NCBI RefSeq assembly: GCF_040797425.1
Contig: NZ_JBFNEH010000001.1
Span: 62,001-126,000, forward strand
Reading direction: 5' to 3'
From: Symbiobacterium sp040797425
GTDB lineage: Bacteria > Bacillota > Sulfobacillia > Symbiobacteriales > Symbiobacteriaceae
Length of the DNA stretch: 64,000 nt
Shown piece by piece: positions 7,935 through 16,685 of this stretch (within the stretch, counting starts at the first letter, position 1; the number at the start of each line of letters is the position of its first letter). The notes beneath the pieces were generated by a model. That model worked only from the letters and a program-made list of their open reading frames with translations, was not told where the DNA came from and did not search any database. The translations under genes were made by a program, and so were the position numbers.

Positions 7935-8519
7935 TCACAACTCGCCCCGTTGCCGGCGACCTTCGAGCCAGCACTTGCGGCAGCGGGCCTCATACTGTTC
8001 GCCGCCGCCGACCAGGACGTCCTCCGTCTTGGCCTGCTTGGCGAAAGGCTTGGTGGCAGGCTCACCGCACACCACGCAGACGCCGTAGAGGGTCGTGATG
8101 CTGTCGGCCAGGGCGAGCAGCTGGGGCATGCAGCCGAAGGGCTTCCCCTCCGAAGTCTGCGACAGCCCGGCGATGATCACGTAATGGCCGCGGTTGGCCA
8201 GCTCCTGCACGGTGTCCACCAGCGACTCATCGTAAAACTGCGCCTCGTCGATCGCGATCACGTTGGGCCTGTGCATCTCGGCGTACCAGAGAATCTCCAG
8301 CGGGTTGTCGGTGAGGACGGCCTCGAAGCGCAGGCCGTCGTGCGTCTCGACGACCTCTTCGTCAGTGTACCGCCGGGCCATCCGGGGCTGGAAGACGACC
8401 GCGGTGCGCTTGGCGAGGATGTAGGTCCTGACCCGTCGGATCAGCTCTGTGGTCTTGCCGGCGTACATGGTACCCGAGGTGATCACGTCGATCCAGCCAT
8501 AGTTCAGATTGCGGAGCAA
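7935..8519 (-). CDS. tdk: Thymidine kinase
   Basis: Phosphorylates thymidine in the salvage pathway. The P-loop SGTMYAGKTTEL, Walker B-like VIAIDEAQFYDE and the C-terminal zinc site (CVVC and CRKC) with the lasso region KPFGCMP are all present. Start is assigned to TTG at 8519, eight bases after GGGGAGG, rather than a TTG ten codons upstream; this gives 194 aa beginning LRNLNYGWIDVITSG, which matches family N-termini. Monocistronic. Confidence 0.95.
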   Translation of the reverse strand: MLRNLNYGWIDVITSGTMYAGKTTELIRRVRTYILAKRTAVVFQPRMARRYTDEEVVETHDGLRFEAVLTDNPLEILWYAEMHRPNVIAIDEAQFYDESLVDTVQELANRGHYVIIAGLSQTSEGKPFGCMPQLLALADSITTLYGVCVVCGEPATKPFAKQAKTEDVLVGGGEQYEARCRKCWLEGRRQRGEL

Positions 8520-8820
8520 CGGCGGCGCCTCCCCTGGATACTGGTACAACTTCTATTGGGGTTTCGAGGCGCCACACCGCGATTCCTTCGCCCCTCTCAC
8601 CTCTCACGGGTTGCCGTTGCCCTCTGCCGCCCCACGGTTGCCTCCTGGCGTCGCTCACCCGGTGGCCACATGCGCCTCGCGACCCCCGCCGACCCCGGCT
8701 TCGCCGCCGCCTCACCGTGCGGGCCGTCTGCCGCCCACCGCGGGTGACACCGCCCACAAGCCACTGCCACTCTCGCTGCCCACAACTCACTGCCGTGCGC
8801 ACCGCTCACTCGCCCTTCGC
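8520..8820. other. Intergenic GTGAG-rich low-complexity tract
   Basis: About 300 bases without a convincing gene. Read on the minus strand it contains many imperfect repeats of words such as GTGAGCGG, GTGAGAGG and GGGCGGTG. A similar tract lies upstream of leuB on the plus strand at about 6605-6665. No clear terminator or promoter is visible. Confidence 0.5.
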
Positions 8821-9573
8821 TCACCGCCCCGGATCGGCCGGGTTCTCGGGCACCAACCCCGGCTGCTCCGTGATGTGCCGGCGATAGGCCTCCACCCCCT
8901 CGGCGATGGCGCGGGCGACGATCTTCTGGTACTCGGGCTGCTGCAGCTTTTCCCGCTCCGTCTGGTTGGAGAGGAACCCCATCTCGACGATGGCTGCCGG
9001 CACCTCCGTGTTGCGCAGCACAAAGTAGTCGCCGGGCAGGGCGTAGCGGGTCGTGTCCGTCAGCTCCCGGAGCCGGTTCTGAATCGCCATGGCCAGGATC
9101 TTGGCCTCGGGCAGTCCGCCCTTCTGGTAGAAGGTCTGGGCGCCCCAGCAGTTGCATCGGTCCTTGTTGGCGTGCAGCGACAGGAACAGGTCGGCCTGGT
9201 GTTCCTGCACCAGGGCCACCCGTTGCTGGAGGTCCTCCCGCACGGAGCGGGAGTAGTGCCGGTCGCTGTCGCGGGTGAGGATCACCGTGGCGTCCCGCGC
9301 CTCCAGCTGCTCCTTCAGCAAGAAGCTCACCTGCAGGGTGAGATCCTTCTCCCGCACGCCGTCCACCACCGCACCGGGGTCCCACCCGCCGTGTCCGGGG
9401 TCCACCACAATCACCATGCCGGCCAGCGGCCCCGGCTCCTTCGCCGGCGCCTCCGGCTCCTGCGCCTGCTGGCGCAGCGCCCTCATCCCCCTCCAGGCCG
9501 AGTGAAGCGCAACCGCCACGACGAGAACGACCAGGCCCAGCAGCAGGACCTGGGTCCACACTGACCTGCGCAC
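8821..9573 (-). CDS. cwlD: N-acetylmuramoyl-L-alanine amidase CwlD
   Basis: Amidase_3 enzyme that in spore formers strips peptide side chains during cortex muramic-delta-lactam synthesis. One N-terminal membrane helix (VLLLGLVVLVVAVAL) anchors the domain outside. Zinc and catalytic residues are visible in DPGHGGWDPG (His), REKDLTLQ (Glu), FLSLHANKD (His) and AAIVEMGFLSN (Glu). Its place just after rplM-rpsI is the conserved Bacillus arrangement and supports CwlD rather than another amidase. GTG start with GGGGGAGG close upstream; length 250 aa is typical. Confidence 0.92.
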   Translation of the reverse strand: MRRSVWTQVLLLGLVVLVVAVALHSAWRGMRALRQQAQEPEAPAKEPGPLAGMVIVVDPGHGGWDPGAVVDGVREKDLTLQVSFLLKEQLEARDATVILTRDSDRHYSRSVREDLQQRVALVQEHQADLFLSLHANKDRCNCWGAQTFYQKGGLPEAKILAMAIQNRLRELTDTTRYALPGDYFVLRNTEVPAAIVEMGFLSNQTEREKLQQPEYQKIVARAIAEGVEAYRRHITEQPGLVPENPADPGR

Positions 9574-9660
9574 AAGCCTCCCCCCTGCGGAGAAAGGTAT
9601 GCGCCGGCTTGTCTGAAATGCTCGTCTCCTGTGGTGCCCACCCCGGCGGCCGCCATCGGA

Positions 9661-9694
9661 CAGAAAAAGACCCGTGGCGATCTGGCGCCACGGG
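9661..9694 (-). terminator. Intrinsic terminator of the rplM-rpsI operon
   Basis: 9-bp stem CCCGTGGCG/CGCCACGGG followed on the minus strand by TCTTTTTCTG, immediately after the rpsI stop. Confidence 0.9.
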
Positions 9695-9705
9695 CCTGTC
9701 CGGTT

Positions 9706-10101
9706 CTAACGCTTGGAGAACTGCGGGCGCTTGCGGGCCTTCTTCAGGCCGTACTTGCGGCGCTCCTTCATCCGCGGGTCGCGGGTGAGGAAGCCAGCCT
9801 GCTTGAGGACGGGGCGGAGCGACGGGTCAAACCTCAGCAGGGCCCGGGAAATGGCGTGGCGGCAAGCGCCAGCCTGGCCGGAGATTCCGCCGCCGATCAC
9901 GTTCAGATACACGTCGAACTTCCCCGTCGTACCGGTGAGGGCCAGGGGGCTCTCCACCAGCATGCGCAGGGTCTGAATGCCGAAGTAATCCTCAAGGGTG
10001 CGGCCGTTCACCACGAAGTTGCCGGTGCCAGGCACCAGGCGGGCGCGGCAGATGGCGTTCTTCCGGCGGCCGGTACCCCAGTACTGCGTCAGCGTCGACA
10101 T
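9706..10101 (-). CDS. rpsI: 30S ribosomal protein S9
   Basis: 131-aa S9. The N-terminus TQYWGTGRRKNAICRARLVPG and the C-terminal basic tail ending KKARKRPQFSKR, which reaches into the P-site, are diagnostic. Expressed with rplM 22 bp upstream and closed by a strong terminator. Confidence 0.98.
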   Translation of the reverse strand: MSTLTQYWGTGRRKNAICRARLVPGTGNFVVNGRTLEDYFGIQTLRMLVESPLALTGTTGKFDVYLNVIGGGISGQAGACRHAISRALLRFDPSLRPVLKQAGFLTRDPRMKERRKYGLKKARKRPQFSKR

Positions 10102-10123
10102 CGATCAACACGCCTCCTCTCGA

Positions 10124-10555
10124 TTAGAGCTCAAGCGGCTCGGGCTTCTGCGCCGCATGCGGGTGCTCCGGACCGGCGTACACCTTGAGCTTGCGGTACA
10201 TCTGCCGGCCGAGCCGGTTGTGGGGAAGCATGCCCTTGATGGCGAGCTCGAGGACGCGCGTGGGGTGGGTGGCGATCATCCGCTCGAAGGTGATGGCCTT
10301 CTGGCCACCCGGATAGCCGGAATGGCGCAGGTAAACCTTCTCGGCGAACTTCTTGCCGGTGACCTGGACCTTGTCCGCGTTGATGATGATGACGTAATCG
10401 CCGCAATCCACGTGCGGGGTGAAAGTCGGCTTATGCTTGCCACGCAGAATAGCGGCGACCTGCGAGGCCAACCGCCCGAGAGTCTTGCCCTCGGCGTCAA
10501 CCACGTACCACTTCCGCTCGATATTCTGCGGATTGGCCATGAATGTAGTGCTCAC
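10124..10555 (-). CDS. rplM: 50S ribosomal protein L13
   Basis: 143-aa L13 with the motifs WYVVDAEGKTLGRLAS, DCGDYVIIINADKV and MLPHNRLGRQMYRKLKVY. GTG start is set by GGAGGG seven bases upstream; the reading frame remains open further up but without support. First gene of the rplM-rpsI operon, with its own promoter about 155 bp upstream and a structured leader that may be an autoregulatory L13 leader. Confidence 0.97.
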   Translation of the reverse strand: MSTTFMANPQNIERKWYVVDAEGKTLGRLASQVAAILRGKHKPTFTPHVDCGDYVIIINADKVQVTGKKFAEKVYLRHSGYPGGQKAITFERMIATHPTRVLELAIKGMLPHNRLGRQMYRKLKVYAGPEHPHAAQKPEPLEL

Positions 10556-10703
10556 TGGATTCCCTCCTACGGCAGATGGATCGCTGAGGGGCATCTATGG
10601 CATCGGTCGGCGCCTGGCGTACACGCCCTACTCGGGGGGAAGGCGTGAGGTCCAGGTCGCTCCTGGTCTTAACCCCTTGCCTCCAGTGGCTGCGAGGTCA
10701 ACA
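10556..10703 (-). promoter_or_regulatory. rplM 5' leader, candidate L13 autoregulatory leader
   Basis: About 148-nt untranslated leader between the predicted transcription start and rplM. It holds small hairpins such as CCAGG-AGCGA-CCTGG at 10652-10666 and GGCGT/ACGCC near 10617-10628. L13 leaders that bind L13 are known in Firmicutes; I could not confirm the consensus by eye. Confidence 0.45.
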
Positions 10704-10709
10704 GCCTTT

Positions 10710-10738
10710 AGTATACATTGGTGGCGAAACCACGTCAA
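10710..10738 (-). promoter_or_regulatory. Sigma-A promoter of rplM-rpsI
   Basis: -35 TTGACG and -10 TATACT separated by exactly 17 bp. It overlaps the last codons of truA, so rplM-rpsI can be transcribed independently of the upstream ecf-truA unit. Confidence 0.85.
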
Positions 10739-11541
10739 GACGACGATTCCTCGTCATCGGCGTCCTGAGCCAACCACGGCGGACGGCCCGGGCCGTCGCC
10801 GTAGATGACCTCCTCCAGGCAGAGGCCGTGGGGAGGCAGCGTGCGCCCCGCGTACCGGCGCTCGCCGGTCTCCAGGGCCTTCCTGACCTCCGCGAGGGTG
10901 CGGCGGGCAGCGCCCACCTCCAGCAGGGTGCCGGCGATGATGCGCACCATGTTGTACAGGAAGCCGTCAGCCGTCACATCCAGGTAGAGCAACGGCCCGT
11001 CCTGCGTCAGCGTGAGCCGCGTGATCGTCCGCACCGTCGTTCGGGCCGATCCCCCGGTGGCGCGGAACGCGGCGAAGTCGTGCCGGCCCACCAGCAGCTC
11101 CGCCGCGCGGCGCATCGCCGCCACATCCACGGGGCGGTGCCAGTGGTAGGCGTAGAGGCGGGTCAGCGGCGAGGGATAGGGCGAGATGTGGAAGGTGTAC
11201 CGGTACCGCTTCTCCCGCGCCCAGTAGCGGGCGTGGAACTCGGGCGGCACCAGCGCCGCACCCACGACAGCGATGTCGTCGGGCAACCGGCTGTTCATCG
11301 CGGCCGGCCACCGGTCGATGGGGATGTTGGTAGACTGGGTGCGCACGTGGACCACCTGACCCCGGGCGTGAACGCCGGCGTCGGTGCGGCCGGCGGCGGA
11401 GGCGATGCGCAGGTCCGGCTCGCCCGTGACGGCGCGCAGCGCCTCCTCCAGCCGCTCCTGCACCGTCACCGCGTTGGGCTGCCGCTGGAAGCCCGCATAA
11501 GCCGTGCCGTCGTAAGCGATCGTCAGCTTCACCGACTGCAC
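10735..11541 (-). CDS. truA: tRNA pseudouridine(38-40) synthase TruA
   Basis: Isomerises uridines 38-40 in the anticodon stem of many tRNAs. The catalytic Asp lies in AAGRTDAGVHA, with the N-terminal IAYDGTAYAGFQRQP and the later FLYNMVRIIAGTLLEVG motif. Length 268 aa is normal. Located after ecfT with a 42-bp gap and before rplM, an order shared with Bacillus. Confidence 0.97.
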   Translation of the reverse strand: MQSVKLTIAYDGTAYAGFQRQPNAVTVQERLEEALRAVTGEPDLRIASAAGRTDAGVHARGQVVHVRTQSTNIPIDRWPAAMNSRLPDDIAVVGAALVPPEFHARYWAREKRYRYTFHISPYPSPLTRLYAYHWHRPVDVAAMRRAAELLVGRHDFAAFRATGGSARTTVRTITRLTLTQDGPLLYLDVTADGFLYNMVRIIAGTLLEVGAARRTLAEVRKALETGERRYAGRTLPPHGLCLEEVIYGDGPGRPPWLAQDADDEESSS

Positions 11542-11583
11542 ACCCTCACCTCCCCTGCGGAACGCTGGCTGCCCCGGGCAAGC

Positions 11584-12393
11584 CTAGCCCAAGCCGGTCA
11601 GGCGCAGGACCGCGACGAGGACGACGAACCCGACCAGCACGGCCAGGGCGACGCCGTCCCGGGGCGCGAAAACCAGTTCGTACATCCGCGTGCGGCCGTC
11701 GCCGCCCCGGTACCCCCGGGCTTCCATGGCCGTGGCCAACTCATCCGCCCGCCGGAAGGCGGCCACGAAGAGCGGCACTAGCACGGGCACCAGGCTCCGC
11801 ACCCGCGCCATGAGGGAGCCGCTGGAGAAGCTGGCGCCACGGGCCTGCTGGGCCCGCATGATGCGGTCGGCCTCCTCCGCCAGCGTGGGGATGAACCGCA
11901 GGGCAATGGTCATCATCAGGGCCAGCTCGTGCGCCGGAACGCCGATGGGCCGGAGGGGCCGCAGCATCCGCTCGAGCCCGTCGGTGAGCCGGATCGGCGA
12001 AGTGGTGAGCGTGAGCAGCGAGGCGATGATCACGAGGAGCAGGAGGCGGGTGGTGGTGACGCCCACCATCACCAGGCCGTCCCGCGTGGCCGTGAGCGGC
12101 CCGAGGCGGAAGAGCGGTTCGCCCGGCGTAAGGAACAGGTTGAACGCCGCGGTGATCACCAGGAAGATCAGAATGGGGCGCAGGCCCCGCAGAATCAGCC
12201 GGAGGGGGACCCGCGAGAGGGCAACCAGGATCAGGGTAAACAGGATGCTGGCGAGATAACCGGGCCAGGCGCGGGGCAGGAAGATGGCCACCGAAAGGAG
12301 CAGGACCCCGGTGATCTTCACCCGGGGATCGATGCGGTGCAGCAGGGAATTGCCCGGGAAGTACTGGCCGATGGTCACGCCCTGAAAGGTCAC
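11584..12393 (-). CDS. ecfT: ECF transporter transmembrane subunit EcfT
   Basis: Membrane component of the energy-coupling-factor vitamin transporter. Five to six transmembrane helices, and the two cytoplasmic coupling motifs of EcfT, Ala-Arg-Gly in QQARGA and EARGYRGG, which contact the ATPases. Length 269 aa. Its ATG overlaps the ecfA2 stop by 4 nt (ATGA), so translation is coupled. Substrate-binding S components are not nearby, as expected for a shared group II module. Confidence 0.96.
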   Translation of the reverse strand: MTFQGVTIGQYFPGNSLLHRIDPRVKITGVLLLSVAIFLPRAWPGYLASILFTLILVALSRVPLRLILRGLRPILIFLVITAAFNLFLTPGEPLFRLGPLTATRDGLVMVGVTTTRLLLLVIIASLLTLTTSPIRLTDGLERMLRPLRPIGVPAHELALMMTIALRFIPTLAEEADRIMRAQQARGASFSSGSLMARVRSLVPVLVPLFVAAFRRADELATAMEARGYRGGDGRTRMYELVFAPRDGVALAVLVGFVVLVAVLRLTGLG

Positions 12394-13259
12394 CGCCGGT
12401 CAGCCCCCTTTCCCCTCGCCTGCAAGGCCGCCTTGATGGCCTCCACCGCCTGGTCCAGCGTGACGATGTCGGGCGGCAGATCCCAGCCGCGCGCCCGGAG
12501 CTTGTCCGCGAGGTCCACCGCCGCGGGCACGCCCAGCCCGATGGCCTCCAGCTCAGCCCGGCGGGCAAAGAGTTCCCGGGGCGTGCCCACCATGTGCACC
12601 CGGCCCCGGTGCATCACCAGCACGCGGTCGGCCCGCTCGGCCACGTCATCCATTGAGTGAGAGACGAGGATCACGGTCATGCCCAGCGCCGGGAAGGTGC
12701 CCACGAGATCGAGGATCTCGGCCCGCCCCTGCGGATCGAGACCAGCCGTGGGCTCGTCCAGGATCAGCACCCGCGGCTCCATGGCGAGGACCCCCGCCAG
12801 GGCCACCCGGCGGGCCTGGCCGCCCGAGAGGCCAAAAGGCGAACGGTCCTTGATGTCGGCGGGCAGCCCGACCCGCTCCAGGGCCGACAGCACGCGCCGC
12901 TCCACTTCGGCGGCGTCCAGGCGCATGTTGCGCGGTCCGAAGGCAACGTCTTCGAAGACCGTCTCGCCGAAGAGCTGGTGCTCCGGGTACTGGAAGACCA
13001 GGCCCACGCGCTGCCGCACCTTCCGCAGGTCAGTGGAGCGGTCGGCGAGGTCCATGCCGTCCACCAGCACGCGGCCGCTGGTCGGCCGGAGGAGGCCGTT
13101 CATGTGCTGAATCAGGGTCGACTTGCCCGATCCTGTCGGACCAATGATGCCCCAGAACTCGCCGTCGGGGATGGTGAGCGTGACGTCCTCGAGCGCCTTC
13201 CACTCGAACGGCGTTCCGGGCTGATAGATGTGGCTTACCCCTTCGAAGACAATTGGCAT
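12390..13259 (-). CDS. ecfA2: ECF transporter ATPase EcfA2
   Basis: ABC ATPase with Walker A GPTGSGKST, Q-loop VFQYPEHQLFGETV, signature LSGGQARRVALAG and Walker B VLILDEPTAGLD followed by the switch His in ILVSHS. The FGETV and SGGQ context fits EcfA2. It overlaps ecfA1 by 25 nt at its start and ecfT by 4 nt at its end, so the three subunits are translationally linked. Confidence 0.95.
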   Translation of the reverse strand: MPIVFEGVSHIYQPGTPFEWKALEDVTLTIPDGEFWGIIGPTGSGKSTLIQHMNGLLRPTSGRVLVDGMDLADRSTDLRKVRQRVGLVFQYPEHQLFGETVFEDVAFGPRNMRLDAAEVERRVLSALERVGLPADIKDRSPFGLSGGQARRVALAGVLAMEPRVLILDEPTAGLDPQGRAEILDLVGTFPALGMTVILVSHSMDDVAERADRVLVMHRGRVHMVGTPRELFARRAELEAIGLGVPAAVDLADKLRARGWDLPPDIVTLDQAVEAIKAALQARGKGADRR

Positions 13260-14098
13260 AAGGCCTCCACCAGCTCATCCAGCGTCAGTATTGTACGCGG
13301 CAGCGGAACCCCGTCGGCCCGAAGCCGCTCGGCCACCTGCACGGCAGGGGGCACGTCCAGCCGGAGCTCGCGCAGGCGCTCCGCCTGGCTGAACACCTCG
13401 CGCGGGGTGCCGACCATCTGGACCTTCCCCCGGGCCATGACGATCACCCGATCGGCCACGGCGGCCTCCTCCATGAAGTGGGTGATCCAGACCACGGCCA
13501 TGCCCAGCTCACGGTTGAGGCGGCGCACCACCTCGAGCACCTCGGTCCGCCCGGAAGGGTCGAGCATCGCCGTCGGCTCGTCCAGCACCAGGCAGGCCGG
13601 ACGGAGGGCCAGCGCCCCGGCAATGGCCACCCGCTGCTTCTGGCCGCCCGAGAGAAGGTGCGGCGGCCGGAGACGGTGGGCGGTCATGCCGACGGCCGCC
13701 AGGGCCTCGGCGACGCGCACCCGGATCTCCTCTGGGGGCAGCCCCTGGTTCTCGGGGCCGAAGGCCACGTCCTCCTCGACCACGGCCGCGACGATCTGGT
13801 TGTCCGGGTTCTGGAAGACCATGCCCACCCGGTCCCGAACGGGCCAGAGGTTGTGCTCCTCACGGGTGTCGAGGCCGTCCACCAGCACCCTGCCGGTGCG
13901 GGGCAGCAGGAGGGCGTTGAGGTGCCGGGCCAGGGTGGACTTCCCCGAACCGTTCATGCCGAGCACGGCCAGGAACTCGCCTCGCCGGACAACGGCGTCC
14001 ACGCCGTCCAGTGCAAGGGTAACCGGAGCGCCGTCGGTGCCGTCCTCCCGCCCGTAGGCGTAGGTGACCTGCTCGACCACGATGTAAGGATCGGCCAC
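13235..14098 (-). CDS. ecfA1: ECF transporter ATPase EcfA1
   Basis: ABC ATPase with Walker A GMNGSGKST, Q-loop VFQNPDNQIVAAVVEEDVAFG, signature LSGGQKQRVAIAG, Walker B LVLDEPTAMLD and switch ITHF. The NPDNQ variant Q-loop is characteristic of EcfA1. First gene of ecfA1-A2-T, 70 bp after rplQ but separated from it by a strong hairpin. Pairs with EcfA2 as a heterodimer. Confidence 0.95.
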   Translation of the reverse strand: MADPYIVVEQVTYAYGREDGTDGAPVTLALDGVDAVVRRGEFLAVLGMNGSGKSTLARHLNALLLPRTGRVLVDGLDTREEHNLWPVRDRVGMVFQNPDNQIVAAVVEEDVAFGPENQGLPPEEIRVRVAEALAAVGMTAHRLRPPHLLSGGQKQRVAIAGALALRPACLVLDEPTAMLDPSGRTEVLEVVRRLNRELGMAVVWITHFMEEAAVADRVIVMARGKVQMVGTPREVFSQAERLRELRLDVPPAVQVAERLRADGVPLPRTILTLDELVEALCQLSSKG

Positions 14099-14125
14099 GA
14101 CACATCTCCCTCCCGTCTCGTTGAA

Positions 14126-14153
14126 ACGCCCGGGCGCTTGCGCGCCCGGGCGT
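14126..14153 (-). terminator. Hairpin between rplQ and ecfA1
   Basis: Perfect 12-bp stem ACGCCCGGGCGC/GCGCCCGGGCGT with a 4-nt loop. The U-tract is poor (TTCAACG), so it may only partly stop transcription at the end of the alpha operon. Confidence 0.7.
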
Positions 14154-14168
14154 ATCGCACCAGTTGGC

Positions 14169-14510
14169 TTAGACCAGTTCGAGAATCGCCATGGGGGCTG
14201 CGTCGCCCTTCCGGACGCCGGCCTTGATCACCCGGGTGTAACCGCCGTTGCGGTCAGCATACCGGGAGGCAATGTTCTGGAACAGCTTGGTGACCACCGA
14301 CTCGTCGTAGATGTAAGCCAGAGCCTGCCGCCGGGCGTGCAGGTCGCCGCGCTTCGCGAGGGTGATCATCTCCTCGGCGATGGCCTGAACCTCCTTCGCC
14401 TTGGCCTCGGTCGTTTCGATCCGCTCCTTGTCGAACAAGGCCGTCACCAAAGCCCGGAACAGCGCCTTGCGTGCGGAGCTATCGCGACCGAGCTTCTGAT
14501 AATGAGCCAT
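14169..14510 (-). CDS. rplQ: 50S ribosomal protein L17
   Basis: 113-aa L17 near the peptide exit tunnel. Recognised by the N-terminal KLGRDSSARKALFRALVTAL and KERIETTEAKAKEV, and the C-terminal GYTRVIKAGVRKGDAAPMAILELV. Last ribosomal gene of the alpha operon, directly after rpoA. Confidence 0.98.
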   Translation of the reverse strand: MAHYQKLGRDSSARKALFRALVTALFDKERIETTEAKAKEVQAIAEEMITLAKRGDLHARRQALAYIYDESVVTKLFQNIASRYADRNGGYTRVIKAGVRKGDAAPMAILELV

Positions 14511-14555
14511 CTTTCTCGTTCACCCCTATCCTGTCCAGATGAAAGCGCTTCGGGG

Positions 14556-15503
14556 CTAGTCGTCGGACTGCCGCAGACTGAGGCCGAAGGCCGCCAGCTT
14601 GGTCTTGACCTCTTCCAGCGACTTCTTGCCCAGGTTGCGCACCTTCATCATCTCTTCGTCTGTCTTGGAGCAGAGCTCCGCCACCGTGTTGATGCCGGCG
14701 CGCTTCAGGCAGTTGTAGGAACGAACCGACAGATCGAGCTCCTCGATGGTCATCTCCATCAGCTTGTTGCGGTCGTCGTCTTCCTTCTCCTGCATGAACT
14801 CGATCTCGTCGGCGTCTTCGGTCAGCGAGATGAAGAGCTCAAGGTGCTCCTTCAGGATCTTCGCCGCCCACGAGCAGGCCTCGTCCGGGCGAACGGCCCC
14901 GTTCGTCCAGACCTCCAGGGTCAGCTTGTCGAAGTTGGTCCGGTTGCCGACGCGGGTGTGCTCGACGGTGTAGTTCACGCGGCGGATGGGGGAGAAGATC
15001 GAGTCGACGGGGATTACGCCGATGGGCATGTCGGGGGTCTTGTTCTGGTCGGCCGGCACGTACCCCCGCCCCTTGGCCACGGTGATCTCGGCAATCAGCC
15101 GTCCGCCCTTGTCCAGGGTGGCGATGTGCAGGTCCGGGTTGAGGATCTCCACGTCGGCGTCCGTATGAATCTCCCCAGCGGTGACTTCACCCTCGCCCTC
15201 TGCCTGGATGCGGAGAATCTTCGGCTCATCGCTGTGCATCCGGAGCGACAGCTGCTTGAGGTTGAGGATGATATCCGTCACGTCCTCGACCACGCCGGGG
15301 ATCGTGGAGAACTCATGCAGCACGCCGTCGATCTTCACAGAGGTAACTGCAGCGCCCGGCAGCGAAGAGAGCAGGATTCGCCGCAGCGAGTTGCCAAGGG
15401 TGATGCCGTAGCCGCGCTCCAGAGGCTCCACCACGAACTTGCCGTAGCTGTTGTCCTCGGCGAGCACTACGGTCTCAATCTTGGGCTTTTCCATTCCGAT
15501 CAT
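14556..15503 (-). CDS. rpoA: DNA-directed RNA polymerase subunit alpha
   Basis: Assembly platform of RNA polymerase. The N-terminal domain has EPLERGYGITLGNSLRRILLSS and the C-terminal DNA-binding domain has the helix with LDLSVRSYNCLKRAGINTV and ending near KKSLEEVKTKLAAFGL. Start placed at the ATG giving MIGMEKPKIETV, which aligns with other Firmicutes; an in-frame GTG ten codons upstream lacks a ribosome site. Length 315 aa is typical. Confidence 0.97.
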   Translation of the reverse strand: MIGMEKPKIETVVLAEDNSYGKFVVEPLERGYGITLGNSLRRILLSSLPGAAVTSVKIDGVLHEFSTIPGVVEDVTDIILNLKQLSLRMHSDEPKILRIQAEGEGEVTAGEIHTDADVEILNPDLHIATLDKGGRLIAEITVAKGRGYVPADQNKTPDMPIGVIPVDSIFSPIRRVNYTVEHTRVGNRTNFDKLTLEVWTNGAVRPDEACSWAAKILKEHLELFISLTEDADEIEFMQEKEDDDRNKLMEMTIEELDLSVRSYNCLKRAGINTVAELCSKTDEEMMKVRNLGKKSLEEVKTKLAAFGLSLRQSDD

Positions 15504-15630
15504 CTGGTAGATACCCCCAATTCCCTGTCTCACTCACTTGTGAGCGCCCTACGCCACCGCCCCAGATCTTAGATCCGCTCCCCGGCCGCGGCCGAGACGA
15601 GGGCCGCGGCCCGCGCAACCGACGCGTTTA

Positions 15631-16254
15631 TTACCGGGAGTAGAACTCGACGATGAGCTGCTCCTGAACCGGCGCGTCGATCTCGTCACGATTGGGCAGG
15701 CGCAGAACCGTGCCCCGCATGGCCTCGGGATCGACCGAGAGCCAGGCCGGCACCGTGCGCGATGCGGCTGCGACGACCTCCTTCAGCCGCTTGTGGTCGC
15801 GGGAGGACTCGCGCACAGCCACAACGTCGCCCTCACGCACCAGGTAAGAGGGGATGTTGACCTTGCGGCCGTTGACCTCGATGTGGGAATGCTTCACGAT
15901 CTGGCGGGCCTCCGCACGGCTGGCGGCAAAGCCCATCCGGTACACCACGTTGTCGAGCCGCCGCTCCAGGAGCTGCAGGAGCACCTCGCCCGTGACACCC
16001 TTCTTGCGGCTGGCCATCTCGAAGTACCGCTCGAACTGCCGCTCCAGCACGCCGTAGAACCGACGGGCCTTCTGCTTCTCACGCAGCTGCAGGGCGTACT
16101 CCGACTGCTTGCGCCGGGCCACGCCATGCTGACCGGGCGGGGTCGCCCGCTTCACAACGGGGCACTTGTCGCTGTAGCACTTCTCGCCCTTCAGGTAGAG
16201 CTTAACGCCCTCCCGCCGGCACAGCCGGCAGACGGCTCCAGTGTATCGCGCCAT
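15631..16254 (-). CDS. rpsD: 30S ribosomal protein S4, zinc-binding form
   Basis: Primary 16S rRNA-binding protein, 207 aa. The N-terminus keeps four cysteines (CRLCRREG, then CYSDKCP), marking the zinc-containing C+ form. The S4 domain RLDNVVYRMGFAASRAEARQ follows. In Bacillus rpsD sits elsewhere, whereas here it lies between rpsK and rpoA, the arrangement seen in many other bacteria. Confidence 0.98.
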   Translation of the reverse strand: MARYTGAVCRLCRREGVKLYLKGEKCYSDKCPVVKRATPPGQHGVARRKQSEYALQLREKQKARRFYGVLERQFERYFEMASRKKGVTGEVLLQLLERRLDNVVYRMGFAASRAEARQIVKHSHIEVNGRKVNIPSYLVREGDVVAVRESSRDHKRLKEVVAAASRTVPAWLSVDPEAMRGTVLRLPNRDEIDAPVQEQLIVEFYSR

Positions 16255-16277
16255 GTCTTGCTACTTCCCTCCTGTTC

Positions 16278-16667
16278 CTACACCCGGCGCCGCTTCGGCG
16301 GACGGCAGCCATTGTGCGGGATCGGGGTCACGTCCTTGATCGTCGTGACCTCCAGGCCAGCGGCCTGCAGCTGGCGGATGGCCGCCTCACGGCCCGACCC
16401 CGGCCCCTTCACCAGGACCTCGACCTCGCGCACGCCGTGCTCCATCGCGTCCTTGGCCGCCTTCTCGGCCGCCATCTGCGCAGCGAACGGCGTGGACTTC
16501 CGCGAGCCCTTGAAGCCCATCGAGCCGGAGGTCGCCCAGGCGAGGGCGTTCCCCTGCATGTCGGTGATCGTTACGATGGTATTGTTAAAAGTAGAACGGA
16601 TGTGGGCCACGCCCTTGTCGACGTGCTTCCGCTCCTTCCGCTTGGTACGAACGGCACGCTTTGCCAT
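16278..16667 (-). CDS. rpsK: 30S ribosomal protein S11
   Basis: 129-aa S11 of the platform. Motifs AHIRSTFNNTIVTITDMQGN and the C-terminal TPIPHNGCRPPKRRRV are diagnostic. Alpha operon, 18 bp after rpsM. Confidence 0.98.
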   Translation of the reverse strand: MAKRAVRTKRKERKHVDKGVAHIRSTFNNTIVTITDMQGNALAWATSGSMGFKGSRKSTPFAAQMAAEKAAKDAMEHGVREVEVLVKGPGSGREAAIRQLQAAGLEVTTIKDVTPIPHNGCRPPKRRRV

Positions 16668-16685
16668 TTAGCCGTGTCCCTCCCT

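Noticed and set aside
8520..8820. CRISPR-like repeat array
   Set aside because: Repeats are short, imperfect and irregularly spaced, without unique spacers of constant length or cas genes.
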